IMG/VR virus record: IMGVR_UViG_3300027851_000104 | Location: 1 to 28,116 of that record | Reading direction: 5' to 3' (one strand) | Source of the DNA: a virus | DNA length: 28,116 nucleotides | In this document: in pieces, positions 20,654 to 28,049 of the stretch | Layout of the letters: the number at the start of each line of letters is the position of its first letter | Numbering within the stretch: position 1 is the first letter of the stretch | The notes under the pieces: generated by a model | Databases searched by the model: none | Told to the model about the DNA's origin: nothing | Seen by the model: only the letters and a program-made list of their open reading frames with translations | Position numbers and translations under genes: made by a program

Positions 20654-22330
20654 TCAACCCCACACGGGGGCGTTGATGAAGTCGTCCATGCTTCCAGCTG
20701 CCTCTGGATTCAAAGACATTAGAGTGACGGCGTTGAAAAGCGCCATCAGCGGGTCGATCTTTGCAGAGCCTGCCGATTGTTTCGTGATGATCACGGCGTT
20801 CCCCCTCAGTTCGATCTTGGCGTTACCAGCGCACCAGTTCATCAGCGGCTGGCCCCCGTGGATCAGTACGCCCTCGGCCAGCTTTCGCTCGGTCGTTTTG
20901 ATGGCGCCGGTCATCTTCCAGCCCTGCGAAATCCCGATGATCTTTTCCTCTGGAATGCCCGCTTCGGTCAGTGCATCCAGAATTCCGCCCAAACCAGCCG
21001 GGTCGCATCCGATCTTGTCCAGCAGGTCGCGCGACTCAATCAGCGAGCAGATGCCCGCCACGTCCGCCACGTCGTCGCCGATCTGTTTCACCAGCGTCAG
21101 GTTGCCGTCTTTGGCGAAGTCCCGGAACCGTGGCGCGTCTTGCTTGCGGCGCTCCAACACGGACGGGTGCGCCCATGCGTTAGTCCAGGACAGCCACTGC
21201 CGAGTGTTCTTGTCGCGCCCGACCACGGCCAGGCCCAGCAAGTCATCCAGGCCGCCGCCATCGATCCCTACGTCGACCACCTCACAGCGGTCAAGAAGTT
21301 GATCCAGCGTCAGGCCGGGCGCCTTGGCCTGGCCCTGCCAGAACTCGGCACCGGCCCACCTATCCGAGCGCAGGTTCAGGCCGATCTGCACGTTTGCGTG
21401 CTTCGCCATGAAGCCCCGGAAGGAATCCGGCCCAGCCTCTTCCGCAATCTTGAACTCGCGCTCAAGAAACACCTCATCGACGGAAAACCCCATGTTCGGG
21501 TTCACCATCGCCATGTTCTCAAGCAGCAGGCATTCCCCGCTTTCCACCATCTCGGGCGGGTGCTCGAAGATCACCGGCACAAAGCTGGGATCGACAATCT
21601 CTCCGTCCCGTACCTTGCGGGCATAGTCCAACTTTTGTTTGAACACCCCAGCCGGTGGCTCGTCGGACTGCGTAGACAGCCAGATAACGAAGCCTTCAGG
21701 CCGCGATGCCCGCCCACCCAGGGCCTCCCGAAACATGTTCTCCGCGCTGGAAATCTTGCCGAACAGGTGGAGCTCGTCCACCAGAGTTCCGACCGACTTC
21801 TTTCCGCCCACTGTGTTCTGGTCAGCCGCTAGCACCTTCAGGGTCGCCCCGCTGTCCCGGTGCGTGATCGTCTTCACATGCGACTGAACGTGCATCAGCG
21901 CGTCCAGCTCGTCATCCTTCTGCACCATGTCCCGAGCCGGTGCGTAGGCATTGTTTGCAACCTCGACCGTTGGCGCCAGCACTGAGAATTCAGCCGACTG
22001 TCGCCAGTTCAGGATCAGCGCTGTCAACATCACGCCGGCAGCGAACGTGGACTTGCTATTTTTCTTCGGGATCAGGATGAACCATTCAACGATCTCGCGG
22101 CGACCGCTATCTGCGTCGTAGGCCCCGAAGATGCTGCGCACCAGGTCAAACACCCACTCGGCACACGACTCGCCAAAGGTCGGACTTCCAGGGGCGTCAA
22201 CGATCTTCAGCGCCTTGAAAATTGCCAGACCCTGCTCTGCCTGATCAGGGAATATCGGCGGCGGTATCAGTGATTCACCAGCACGCAACTTGGCCGCCCA
22301 GTTTGGGCAGGCCGTCGACCATTCTGGCAT
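20654..22330 (-). CDS. terL: Terminase large subunit
   Basis: A 558-residue DNA-packaging motor of the Terminase_1 type. The ATPase part has a Walker A-like loop PKKNSKST at about 88-95 and Walker B with Asp185-Glu186 in LVDELHLF. The nuclease part shows acidic residues expected for an RNase H fold: Asp357 in VGIDGGG and Asp526 in KIDPLMALFNAV. It cuts concatemeric DNA and drives it into the prohead through the portal. Its ATG overlaps the small subunit stop (TGATG), with GGAAGG upstream. The HNH gene nearby is typical of HK97-like phages whose packaging needs an HNH partner. Confidence 0.96.
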   Translation of the reverse strand: MPEWSTACPNWAAKLRAGESLIPPPIFPDQAEQGLAIFKALKIVDAPGSPTFGESCAEWVFDLVRSIFGAYDADSGRREIVEWFILIPKKNSKSTFAAGVMLTALILNWRQSAEFSVLAPTVEVANNAYAPARDMVQKDDELDALMHVQSHVKTITHRDSGATLKVLAADQNTVGGKKSVGTLVDELHLFGKISSAENMFREALGGRASRPEGFVIWLSTQSDEPPAGVFKQKLDYARKVRDGEIVDPSFVPVIFEHPPEMVESGECLLLENMAMVNPNMGFSVDEVFLEREFKIAEEAGPDSFRGFMAKHANVQIGLNLRSDRWAGAEFWQGQAKAPGLTLDQLLDRCEVVDVGIDGGGLDDLLGLAVVGRDKNTRQWLSWTNAWAHPSVLERRKQDAPRFRDFAKDGNLTLVKQIGDDVADVAGICSLIESRDLLDKIGCDPAGLGGILDALTEAGIPEEKIIGISQGWKMTGAIKTTERKLAEGVLIHGGQPLMNWCAGNAKIELRGNAVIITKQSAGSAKIDPLMALFNAVTLMSLNPEAAGSMDDFINAPVWG

Positions 22331-22662
22331 CAGACCTTCCTGCCGCCAGCAGCAACCAGCCGGGGTGGCTGGGCAGATGCGAACTTCCCGACCGCCGCAG
22401 CCTTAGCCTTGTCGGCCTGCTCATCCTTCTTCCCGCCGTCGCCCCGCTTCGTGTGCGTGTACTGCACCGCAGCGATGGCCGCTCGGACCTGCAATGGAGA
22501 TGCCATCGTTTTACCCAGGGCAACCCGCTGCAGCAGCGTGAGCATGTCGGTTTCTTCCTGCTCTACCACTGGATCCACGGCTGGCTCTGTCTTTGGCTTC
22601 GGCTTTCGCCCTGCACCAGGCCGGGCGCCGCCGCCGCCTTTCATGCCGGGCTTTCCTGCCAT
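22330..22662 (-). CDS. terS: Terminase small subunit
   Basis: I use ATG 22662, preceded by AAGGA; a TTG further up would add 12 residues. The 110-residue product begins with the Gly-rich, basic motif MKGGGGARPGAGRKPK, common at the N-terminus of phage small terminase subunits, followed by helices with EETDMLTLLQRVALGKT and LQVRAAIAAVQYTHTKRG, and a Lys/Ala-rich end. The small subunit recognises the packaging site and recruits the large subunit. Position directly before terL and after an HNH gene supports the call. Confidence 0.85.
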   Translation of the reverse strand: MAGKPGMKGGGGARPGAGRKPKPKTEPAVDPVVEQEETDMLTLLQRVALGKTMASPLQVRAAIAAVQYTHTKRGDGGKKDEQADKAKAAAVGKFASAQPPRLVAAGGRKV

Positions 22663-22745
22663 TCTGATTCCTTTTTGAAAAGGGACTTTTTTGTCCAAAT
22701 GAGATACAGCGAGGTTTCGGGCGATAAAGCCCTGCAGACTTTCGA

Positions 22746-23102
22746 CTACCCCCGCGGGCGTCTGTCATGCACCTGTCTGGTGCTCTGCCGCCCGGCTCTG
22801 GCTTTGGATTCCTCGGCTGTCTTGCGTGCGTGACATCCATCAGGGCCGCTGCACAGCGTCTGCAGGTTTTCGTAGTCGTTCGATCCGCCTTGCTCCAAGG
22901 GGATGCAGTGGTCCACCTCGTTGTCCATCCTCACGATGCCGCAGCACTGGCAGGTGTAGCCGTCTCTCAGTAGGACGCGGCGCCTGATGGCCATCCATGG
23001 CTCACCACGGATGCGCGGGGTTGCGCCAGCCTTGGTATCCAGGGTTGGTCGCCTACTGGTGTTGAGGGGTTGCAGCCTGTTCGGCAGGCGTTGGAGCTTC
23101 AT
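22746..23102 (-). CDS. HNH endonuclease, probably part of DNA packaging
   Basis: A 118-residue HNH nuclease. The fold signature is clear: zinc cysteines C51-x2-C54 in YTCQCCG, the catalytic DH (Asp64-His65), Asn79 in DYENLQTLC, and CH (Cys90-His91) before ARKTAEE. AAGGGG lies before ATG 23102. HNH proteins encoded next to terminase genes are needed, in several HK97-type phages, for cos cleavage together with terminase; this gene fits that position. A stretch of 83 bases separates it from the small subunit. Confidence 0.92.
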   Translation of the reverse strand: MKLQRLPNRLQPLNTSRRPTLDTKAGATPRIRGEPWMAIRRRVLLRDGYTCQCCGIVRMDNEVDHCIPLEQGGSNDYENLQTLCSGPDGCHARKTAEESKARAGRQSTRQVHDRRPRG

Positions 23103-23394
23103 GTTCTGCCCCTTTGGAGCGCCATCCGTCTACGGGCTGACCCGCTGGCTCTTGCGGTTCGCTGATGCCGTCAAACCGGTCTGCGCCGGTAGAGAGTCCG
23201 CACACACTTTCCCCTGTGTGCCCGTCTGATGGCTGGCGGATGAGTAGGGTACGAGATAGATCGCGGGCTCGTCCTCTAGGCGTGTAGCTGTTGAGTGTGT
23301 GGACGGCCCGCAGAAAGCAGAAAGCCACCGCAGTGGGTGGCTTTTGTGGCTGAGTGTGCTTCTTTTAGAGGCACCTGTCCCGCCGTGCGCGATA
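23103..23394. other. Gap between early and late leftward operons
   Basis: This 292-base gap is the longest in the minus-strand transcription units apart from attP. It contains the terminator-like hairpin at 23321-23344 and a small dyad (CACACA 23201-23206 with TGTGTG 23215-23220). A minus-strand ORF of 91 codons starting at 23328 crosses it but overlaps the terminator and the HNH start, has no clear ribosome binding site, and I do not count it as a gene. I found no good sigma70 promoter. It is the natural place for a late promoter or antitermination site. Confidence 0.4.
23321..23344 (-). terminator. Terminator-like hairpin between early and late operons
   Basis: AAAGCCACC at 23321-23329 and GGTGGCTTT at 23336-23344 form a perfect 9-pair stem with a 6-base loop. 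The flanking T-runs are short in both directions (TTTT on the plus strand, TTT on the minus strand), so it may act in either direction. It lies about 50 bases beyond the last early gene and could be the terminator overcome to turn on late genes. Confidence 0.65.
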
Positions 23395-23808
23395 TTACGT
23401 CATCACTCCAGCCTTTGCAAGCCGTCTCATCAACATATTTCTTGCCTCCATCAACATCACACGGCGCTCTTCATCGTCCGTTGGCAGGTAGGGCGATACC
23501 CAGACCTGCGCCCGGCTTGCCAGGTTGCGGGCCTGGAACTGCAGGGCTATGACGTGCGGGCGTGGCACCTCCCATATTGCAGCGTCGAATGCCTCCATGA
23601 TCTTCCCGTCTACCATGGCATCCAGCGCCCCATTGCGCGAGTCCCAGTGGCTCGGTGCTTTGGCGTGCCTGAATGTCGGGTCGGACGATGGATAGCCCTT
23701 GCCCATGCTGTAGCTGTTCGACCATGCGTGCCATTTGGCCAGAAGATCATTTAGTAGCTCGTTGATGTCTTTCAGGATCGGTTCCTCGGTTGGTTCTGCA
23801 CAGTTCAT
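23395..23808 (-). CDS. Candidate late-gene regulator or antiterminator, family unknown
   Basis: A 137-residue protein at the end of the early operon. Its visible stretches are LLNDLLAKWHAWSNSYSMGK, FRHAKAPSHWDSRNGALDAM, VDGKIMEAFDAAIWEVPRPH, ALQFQARNLASRAQVW and EARNMLMRRLAKAGVM. The final two helices loosely resemble sigma region 4-like segments seen in several late transcription regulators. Position (last early gene, directly before a terminator hairpin and the late operon) is that of lambda Q. Role is inference from position; I do not see a proven domain. AAGGA precedes ATG 23808, which overlaps the previous stop (ATGA). Confidence 0.75.
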   Translation of the reverse strand: MNCAEPTEEPILKDINELLNDLLAKWHAWSNSYSMGKGYPSSDPTFRHAKAPSHWDSRNGALDAMVDGKIMEAFDAAIWEVPRPHVIALQFQARNLASRAQVWVSPYLPTDDEERRVMLMEARNMLMRRLAKAGVMT

Positions 23809-23906
23809 GGGCGGTCCTTCGTTTTATTGATCTGAGCCAGCGCCATGGCAGCCACGCCGAGGCAGGCCCCCGCGAACAGGCCGACTGTGAATGCGAGGTA
23901 GGTCAT
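23805..23906 (-). CDS. Tiny membrane protein, 33 aa
   Basis: ATG 23906 follows AAAGG and overlaps the upstream gene by ATGA, and the stop overlaps the next ATG as well, which supports this very short gene. The product is essentially one hydrophobic helix (LAFTVGLFAGACLGVAAMAL) with a short charged end (INKTKDRP). It resembles the small single-span phage proteins of the DUF3789 type, whose role is unknown. It could influence membrane events early in infection, but nothing here shows this. Confidence 0.7.
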   Translation of the reverse strand: MTYLAFTVGLFAGACLGVAAMALAQINKTKDRP

Positions 23907-24157
23907 GCGTTGCCTTTCTTGTGCTGGTTGATCTTCTTCGCCCACTCGCGCACACGCGCATGGCCGGCTTCCTCGTTGCCTTCGCCGAACATCTTTCGCA
24001 GGGCGCCGGCGTACTCCGGGGACTTGATGCCGGCGCGCTTGCTCTCGAACAGTTCGCGGCCTTGAGCGAGCGCCCTGGCGGAACATTCGTCGCAACCGGC
24101 GTGAAACCGCCCGGTGGTAGGGTTGTGGCTGGCTGCGGCGCAGGATGTGCAGCTCAT
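23903..24157 (-). CDS. Small zinc-binding-like protein, unknown function
   Basis: An 84-residue protein with C3-x2-C6 and C22-x2-C25 at the N-terminus (CTSC and CDEC), a zinc-ribbon-like arrangement with a His between them, followed by a helical basic part with RALAQGRELFESKRAGIKSP and HARVREWAKKINQHKK. The start ATG 24157 is preceded by AGAGGGA. It overlaps both neighbours by ATGA. Probably nucleic-acid or protein binding; the family is not recognised. Confidence 0.75.
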   Translation of the reverse strand: MSCTSCAAASHNPTTGRFHAGCDECSARALAQGRELFESKRAGIKSPEYAGALRKMFGEGNEEAGHARVREWAKKINQHKKGNA

Positions 24158-24681
24158 GCGATTTCCCTCTGCCGCTCAAGGATCCGCATCCGGGCCGTTG
24201 TCGCTTCAACCATCTGCTGCGGGCTGCTGGCCTGAAGGATCGCCTCGTAGACCAAGATCGCTTCACCCAGCGCCAGCTGCTCCGGTCGGGTTGTCGCCCA
24301 CTTGCCCAGCGTGTTGCGGCGGTTCTGGATGCTGCGCAGTGCGTTGGCGCCTTCCCGGCAGTCTGCGACCGGCTGGCAGTCATCACCGCCGATTTCTATG
24401 GAGCGGATTAGGGCAACCCCGATGGCGTGCGCCAACAGGTCGAACTCAGCCGATTCCTCGGGCTTGAGCTTGTGCCCAACCAGCGCACCCAGCGCACGGT
24501 TCACGAGGTTGCGGGCGTTGTCGGCGGCGTCCTGTGTGCCTTCGAGCCAGCTACCGGGCAGCGGTTCGTCGGCGTATGGCCTGCAGCGCTGCAGGGTGTT
24601 CAGGAACTCGGCGCCGTTGAACGTCCCGGCGTTCTGGATCCCCAAGCGCTTGCGGGTGTAGGCGGACATCTTCTTGCCCAT
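24154..24681 (-). CDS. Hypothetical phage protein, 175 aa
   Basis: A largely helical 175-residue protein with no catalytic motif. Notable stretches are SAYTRKRLGIQNAGTFNGAE near the N-terminus, AADNARNLVNRALGALVGHK, FDLLAHAIGVALIRSIEIGG and a C-terminal MVEATTARMRILERQREIA. ATG 24681 overlaps the upstream stop as TGATG; an in-frame ATG four codons later is a possible alternative. Proteins of this type are common in early regions of phages from Betaproteobacteria and have no assigned function as far as I know. Confidence 0.75.
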   Translation of the reverse strand: MGKKMSAYTRKRLGIQNAGTFNGAEFLNTLQRCRPYADEPLPGSWLEGTQDAADNARNLVNRALGALVGHKLKPEESAEFDLLAHAIGVALIRSIEIGGDDCQPVADCREGANALRSIQNRRNTLGKWATTRPEQLALGEAILVYEAILQASSPQQMVEATTARMRILERQREIA

Positions 24682-25286
24682 CAGCGCGCTCCCATCGACA
24701 TGGTGGTGGCGGTGTAACGGCGCCAGTAGTCCGTATCACCGTTTGGCATGCTGCCGTTGCACACGCGCTCCGGGCGCTGCCGCTGATCTTTTGGCCTGTT
24801 GTCAGTTCTGACCCACCCATTCGGCGTGGTGGCGGCCTTGTGGTCGCGGGCGATGCGCTGCAAGATGTTTTTGCACTGGTCACCAGTGATACCAACCTTG
24901 GCAGCGATGATGCCGCGCTGCAGCGGGCCGGTGGCTTCGGCCAGGATCGCCTCGATGGCGATGCGCTCCGGGCTGATGTTGGCGCTGCGACCGGTGAGGC
25001 TTGAAACCTTGGCGATGTCGTGGCGCGGCTGGCTGGGCTTGCTATTTGGCTTCTGCCTGGGCTTCCGCAGCCTCTGCGCTGCAGGCTTTGGCTTGTAGTG
25101 CTCGGTGGCGATGTAGGCGACGGCATTGCCGGTGCGCACCGATGTGATGCTACCGGCCGTCTTCAGATTTCCCAGCAGGCGGCGCGCGGTCTTGTCGGAT
25201 ATGCCCATGGAGCCCATGACGGCCAGGATGCTGATGCCGGCGGCGCCCTGGCGCTGGATCAAGGGGAGGATGTTGGGTGTTGTCAT
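24681..25286 (-). CDS. Protein with two winged-helix-like segments, early regulator candidate
   Basis: A 201-residue protein. The N-terminal region (about 8-60) reads like a winged helix: ILPLIQRQGAAGISILAVMG, then ISDKTARRLLGNLKTAGSIT and a wing ending AVAYIATEHY. A second similar segment lies at about 107-160: IAIEAILAEATGPLQRGIIA, VGITGDQCKNILQRIARDHK. A basic linker (PKPAAQRLRKPRQKPNS) joins them. Two wHTH-like units suggest DNA binding, perhaps in regulation or replication. It overlaps the upstream gene by ATGA and the downstream gene by TGATG. Confidence 0.75.
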   Translation of the reverse strand: MTTPNILPLIQRQGAAGISILAVMGSMGISDKTARRLLGNLKTAGSITSVRTGNAVAYIATEHYKPKPAAQRLRKPRQKPNSKPSQPRHDIAKVSSLTGRSANISPERIAIEAILAEATGPLQRGIIAAKVGITGDQCKNILQRIARDHKAATTPNGWVRTDNRPKDQRQRPERVCNGSMPNGDTDYWRRYTATTMSMGAR

Positions 25287-25567
25287 GGCAGTTGGCAGTG
25301 GGTTTCCCGGCTCAGGGCTTTTTCGATGGTTCGGATGTGCACGCCGTGGAGCTTGGCCAGGGCGGCATTGCTCAGGTTGTCTCGGATGTGTTTCAGCAGT
25401 TGCTCGCGCTGGCGGGCCGCGCTGCGGATGTCGATCACATCCAAGTCCAGCAGCTTGGTGTGTGGCAGCTCCTGGCCGCGCGGCGCGAATTGGCCGGCAT
25501 CTCTCAGGTAGGTGTCGCGGTCGATGCGGTGGCGGCTTCCGCGGCGGGGTGCGGCGTAGGGTGTCAT
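25283..25567 (-). CDS. Small HTH protein, putative regulator
   Basis: ATG 25567 overlaps the upstream stop as ATGA and gives 94 residues. After a basic N-terminus and a short middle (KLLDLDVIDIRSAARQREQL), the C-terminal part contains a helix-turn-helix at about 65-85 (SNAALAKLHGVHIRTIEKAL), where the spacing is that of HTH proteins recognising DNA with the second helix. It belongs to the early leftward operon. The target is unknown. Confidence 0.75.
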   Translation of the reverse strand: MTPYAAPRRGSRHRIDRDTYLRDAGQFAPRGQELPHTKLLDLDVIDIRSAARQREQLLKHIRDNLSNAALAKLHGVHIRTIEKALSRETHCQLP

Positions 25568-26034
25568 TCGGTCCACCTCGGGAGGTTTTTTGGCCACCGG
25601 CCCGATGCCTCGATCAGCGCGCGGGTCTGGCGGGCCATTTCCGCTTCGAGCGCGCGGCGCTGTTCCTTGGGATAGATGCGCTTTGTTCCGATGGCGTCAT
25701 GGCATTCCGGGCACCCTGGCCAGCCCTTGCGGCAGTCGCTTTTGATGCCAATGCCCTTGCCCTCGTCGGAGTGGCAGAAGACGGAGCGCGGGGCTTTGCC
25801 GCAGTGGGCGCAGGGAAGCGCGCGAACGAGGTTCATGTAGCCGGCGTGCTGCGGGGCGTTTTCCTTGTCGATGGGCGCTGCGTGGCTGGTGCACAGGCTC
25901 ATGCGCGCGGCGCTGGCCTTCCGGGGGTGGTCCGGCGTGGCACTGGGCGTTTCGTCCTGCTCGCGCTGGGGCCTGGGTGTGTAGGCTGGGCGCTTGAAGC
26001 CGGCGCCGCGGGCCATAGGGGCGCGGCGCATCAT
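25564..26034 (-). CDS. YbcO/Ref-like putative zinc nuclease
   Basis: A 156-residue protein. After a basic, disordered N-terminal 60 residues comes a conserved domain: NLVRALPCAHCG with C75-x2-C78, SVFCHSDEGKGIGIKSDCRK, and GWPGCPECHDAIG with C108-x2-C111 and His112. This order (zinc CxxC, His-rich loop with GKG-G-K, then CxxCH) resembles HNH/treble-clef nucleases of the YbcO (DUF1364) and Ref families of phages, which act in recombination or DNA degradation. The C-terminal helix (EQRRALEAEMARQTRALIEA) and WPKNLPRW complete it. Exact family is uncertain. Confidence 0.75.
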   Translation of the reverse strand: MMRRAPMARGAGFKRPAYTPRPQREQDETPSATPDHPRKASAARMSLCTSHAAPIDKENAPQHAGYMNLVRALPCAHCGKAPRSVFCHSDEGKGIGIKSDCRKGWPGCPECHDAIGTKRIYPKEQRRALEAEMARQTRALIEASGRWPKNLPRWTE

Positions 26035-26552
26035 TCGCTGAACCCCCCGAGAATTCCCTCGACCATCTCAATGCGCTGGGGCACGCTCAGGTGTTTCCAC
26101 AGCGTCTTGCCAGCGTGGTCTGAACGCAGGAACTTTACGGCATCGGAGTGGAACTGCTCCATTTCGGCCTGCTCGGTCTTTTCGTAGGCGATGCTCTTGG
26201 GCACCGGGAAGACGCCACCCTTTGGTCCTGGATACCAATCACAGAACCCAGCTCCAACCTTGAGCCAGTCACGGAAGCCCTCGAAGTTCTCGAAGCGCTC
26301 CTGTGACTCGAACACTGCCGTTTCCAGCGCCATGTGCTTGCGGTGATACCAACCCAGCCGGGCCTGATTGGTCTTGATCGTCACCATCTCTCCCGGCTCC
26401 AGGCGCATCAGGTTTCCCCACAGCCGGCGCCACTGCTTGCGGCCGCGCTCTCCCAGGCCATCAACCAGGCCGAACATGACCTTTCGCGCGGCGGCGCGCT
26501 CGTCTTCTGAGAGTTGCATGTCGTGCTGGCGCACGAGGATGATGTCAGCCAT
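26031..26552 (-). CDS. DUF1367-family phage protein
   Basis: A 173-residue protein whose central part follows DUF1367: GEMVTIKTNQARLGWYHRKH, MALETAVFESQERFENFEGF, then GAGFCDWYPGPKGGVFPVPK and SIAYEKTEQAEMEQFHSDAV. This family occurs in the early or nin-like regions of lambdoid phages, often close to recombination proteins, and has no proven activity. It overlaps the VRR-NUC gene by 8 bases upstream and the next gene by ATGA, consistent with a recombination or DNA-processing cluster. Confidence 0.85.
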   Translation of the reverse strand: MADIILVRQHDMQLSEDERAAARKVMFGLVDGLGERGRKQWRRLWGNLMRLEPGEMVTIKTNQARLGWYHRKHMALETAVFESQERFENFEGFRDWLKVGAGFCDWYPGPKGGVFPVPKSIAYEKTEQAEMEQFHSDAVKFLRSDHAGKTLWKHLSVPQRIEMVEGILGGFSE

Positions 26553-26913
26553 GGTTCACCGCCACAGTCAGCATCCCGGCATACCCCGTCAGCAGGCGCG
26601 CAGCAGCGTCCCAGCTCCAGCACACCGCCACACACCAGCCTTCGCGCTGCAGGCGGTCGATGCGCTCGCGCTGCTCCTTGCTTGGGTTTCCGTCGCCATG
26701 CTTGAACTCGATGGCCAGGCCTATGAAGCCGCCCCGAGCCACCGGCCAGGACACATCGGGATGCCCAGCCTTGACGCCTTCTGCCTTGAGCTTGCCGGCT
26801 GTGGATTTGCTGCGCAGGCCACCGTTTGGCGTGGCGTGCAGCAACTCAATGCCGGGGAATCGCTGCCAGCTTGCCCACTCAAAAAACGAGACCTGAGAAA
26901 TGTGTTCGCTCAT
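26545..26913 (-). CDS. VRR-NUC domain nuclease
   Basis: A 122-residue stand-alone VRR-NUC protein of the PD-(D/E)XK superfamily. The motifs are complete: HATPNGG at 26-32, LKAEGVKAGHPD with Asp53, GLAIEFK with Glu69 and Lys71, Gln81 in KEQRERIDRL and a C-terminal CVAVCWSWDAAARLL. Phage VRR-NUC proteins are structure-specific nucleases thought to resolve branched DNA during replication or packaging. It overlaps the preceding gene by ATGA and the DUF1367 gene by 8 bases. Confidence 0.93.
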   Translation of the reverse strand: MSEHISQVSFFEWASWQRFPGIELLHATPNGGLRSKSTAGKLKAEGVKAGHPDVSWPVARGGFIGLAIEFKHGDGNPSKEQRERIDRLQREGWCVAVCWSWDAAARLLTGYAGMLTVAVNHG

Positions 26914-27125
26914 GCCACCACCTCAAACAGATCCAGCGTCGTCGTGTCACGCTCTGCCGCGTTCTTGCCACTCTTGACGAACCGAACGGAATGCGAGCGG
27001 CCACGCAGCCGGGCCTCGGTCAACAGGTGCTTGCGTGCGCAGGTGGAGCCCACTGGGAAGGCTCCGATAAAGGCGGCAGGGTTCAGCGTCACCCGTCCAC
27101 AGAAGCAGCAGCGGTTGGTGCTCAT
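26910..27125 (-). CDS. Small Cys-rich putative zinc-binding protein, 71 aa
   Basis: ATG 27125 has an excellent AGGAGG and overlaps the upstream stop (ATGA). The product begins MSTNRCCFCGR, with Cys6, Cys7 and Cys9, and has another Cys-Ala-Arg-Lys-His group at about 29-33, suggesting a compact zinc site. The rest is basic, with a short acidic end. It may bind nucleic acid or the neighbouring nuclease. Family unknown. Confidence 0.75.
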   Translation of the reverse strand: MSTNRCCFCGRVTLNPAAFIGAFPVGSTCARKHLLTEARLRGRSHSVRFVKSGKNAAERDTTTLDLFEVVA

Positions 27126-27769
27126 GCAGCCTCCTGAACTTGCAGAGCAGCCAGCGCCTGAATGTGTTCATTGCGCATGTCTGAAACCTGCTTGTTCGCA
27201 GATTCCTCGCGGCTGTAGGCCTCCCACATTCGCAGGTTGGCAAGGCGGGCGATGTCCAGAACCTGGGACGGCTGCAGGCGGTAGGCGTCTTTTGAAGGTG
27301 TCGCTCGGCGCACCACCTCTGCAACGACTGGCGTCCCGCTGTTTCGTTGCTCGCGCATCAGGATCACGCCGCTGGCCGGGCTTGGCAGGAAATCCAGAAG
27401 CTCTGGCTTCCAGATGTCGGCCGGCATGGCGTAGTAGTGCTTCCAGACCTTGCTTGGATGCATCATCGGAGTGCTATCCCATAGCGACTCTCGGTAGGTC
27501 GCCTTCCACCGGCCGTCCGGGAAGTACTCACGACTCTCCGGCGCATAGCCAGCAAACACGCGGTGCCACCACTTATCCTTCTTGGCGTCGGCCTTCAGGT
27601 CGGAGCGACTGATCTTCACCTCGACATCGATGATCCGCAGGTCGGTTGTGACGCCCAGCACGTCGCATTCATGGCCTGTCCAGTTGCAGTTGTCCACTAG
27701 CACCACGCACTTGCGGGCCAGCGTCTGCAAGGAGATTGCCCGGGCTATTACTCCCTCACTCCAGATCAT
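27122..27769 (-). CDS. MmcB-like PD-(D/E)XK nuclease-family protein
   Basis: I choose ATG 27769 (215 residues) because a short open frame ending at 27766 overlaps it as ATGA; the longer frame upstream reads as antisense. The ribosome binding site is weak. The N-terminal domain has the nuclease core: GHECDVLGVTTDLRIIDVEV with Asp36 and Glu50, then Lys52 in EVKISRSDLKADAKKDKW. This EVKISRSD-KAD pattern is that of MmcB/DUF1052-type proteins linked to DNA repair. The C-terminal half is helical. It could be a DNA repair or restriction-like nuclease in the early operon. Its last codons supply the AGGAGG for the next gene. Confidence 0.8.
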   Translation of the reverse strand: MIWSEGVIARAISLQTLARKCVVLVDNCNWTGHECDVLGVTTDLRIIDVEVKISRSDLKADAKKDKWWHRVFAGYAPESREYFPDGRWKATYRESLWDSTPMMHPSKVWKHYYAMPADIWKPELLDFLPSPASGVILMREQRNSGTPVVAEVVRRATPSKDAYRLQPSQVLDIARLANLRMWEAYSREESANKQVSDMRNEHIQALAALQVQEAA

Positions 27770-27815
27770 GCCCGCACCCCATACGTCGGCAGCAGGTAGA
27801 CCGCCTCGGCGGCGC

Positions 27816-28049
27816 TCAAGGGTGTCTCGTCGTACTCGGGGGCTCTGACGCCGGCTCGCTGTCCTGGCCAGGCATCGGGGCTTGCATGACGCGCTGCAGG
27901 TCGGCGGCAATCCCACGGAAAAGCCCGGACTTGTCGGCATCCAGTTCCTTGGCCCTGCCCCATGCGTAGATTTTCCAGCCCTGGTCGCGGGCCATCGAAA
28001 CCAGGTGCTCCAGCGTGGCTTGGTACTCGGCTTGTTTGTTGAAGGGCAT
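27816..28049 (-). CDS. Hypothetical early phage protein, 77 aa
   Basis: ATG 28049 directly follows the stop of the upstream gene and has GGAGG at ideal spacing; a nearer ATG at 28053 is in another frame and reads poorly. The product starts MPFNKQAEYQATLEHLVSMA, then RDQGWKIYAWGRAKELDADK and SGLFRGIAADLQRVMQ, and ends in a Pro/Ser-rich tail. Small helical proteins of this type occur in early regions of many phages with no known function. The tail may be frameshifted: an overlapping frame continues with TPLSAAEAVYLLPTYGVRA to 27766. Confidence 0.65.
   Translation of the reverse strand: MPFNKQAEYQATLEHLVSMARDQGWKIYAWGRAKELDADKSGLFRGIAADLQRVMQAPMPGQDSEPASEPPSTTRHP

Noticed and set aside
23053-23328. 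Minus-strand ORF of 91 codons between the HNH and late regulator genes
   Set aside because: Its start lies within a terminator hairpin, it overlaps the HNH gene and no ribosome binding site is visible; part of its C-terminus looks protein-like, so I mention it in the gap entry only.
26368-27612. Plus-strand open frame of 414 codons in the early region
   Set aside because: It covers four tightly coupled minus-strand genes with recognisable motifs and reads as low-quality protein.
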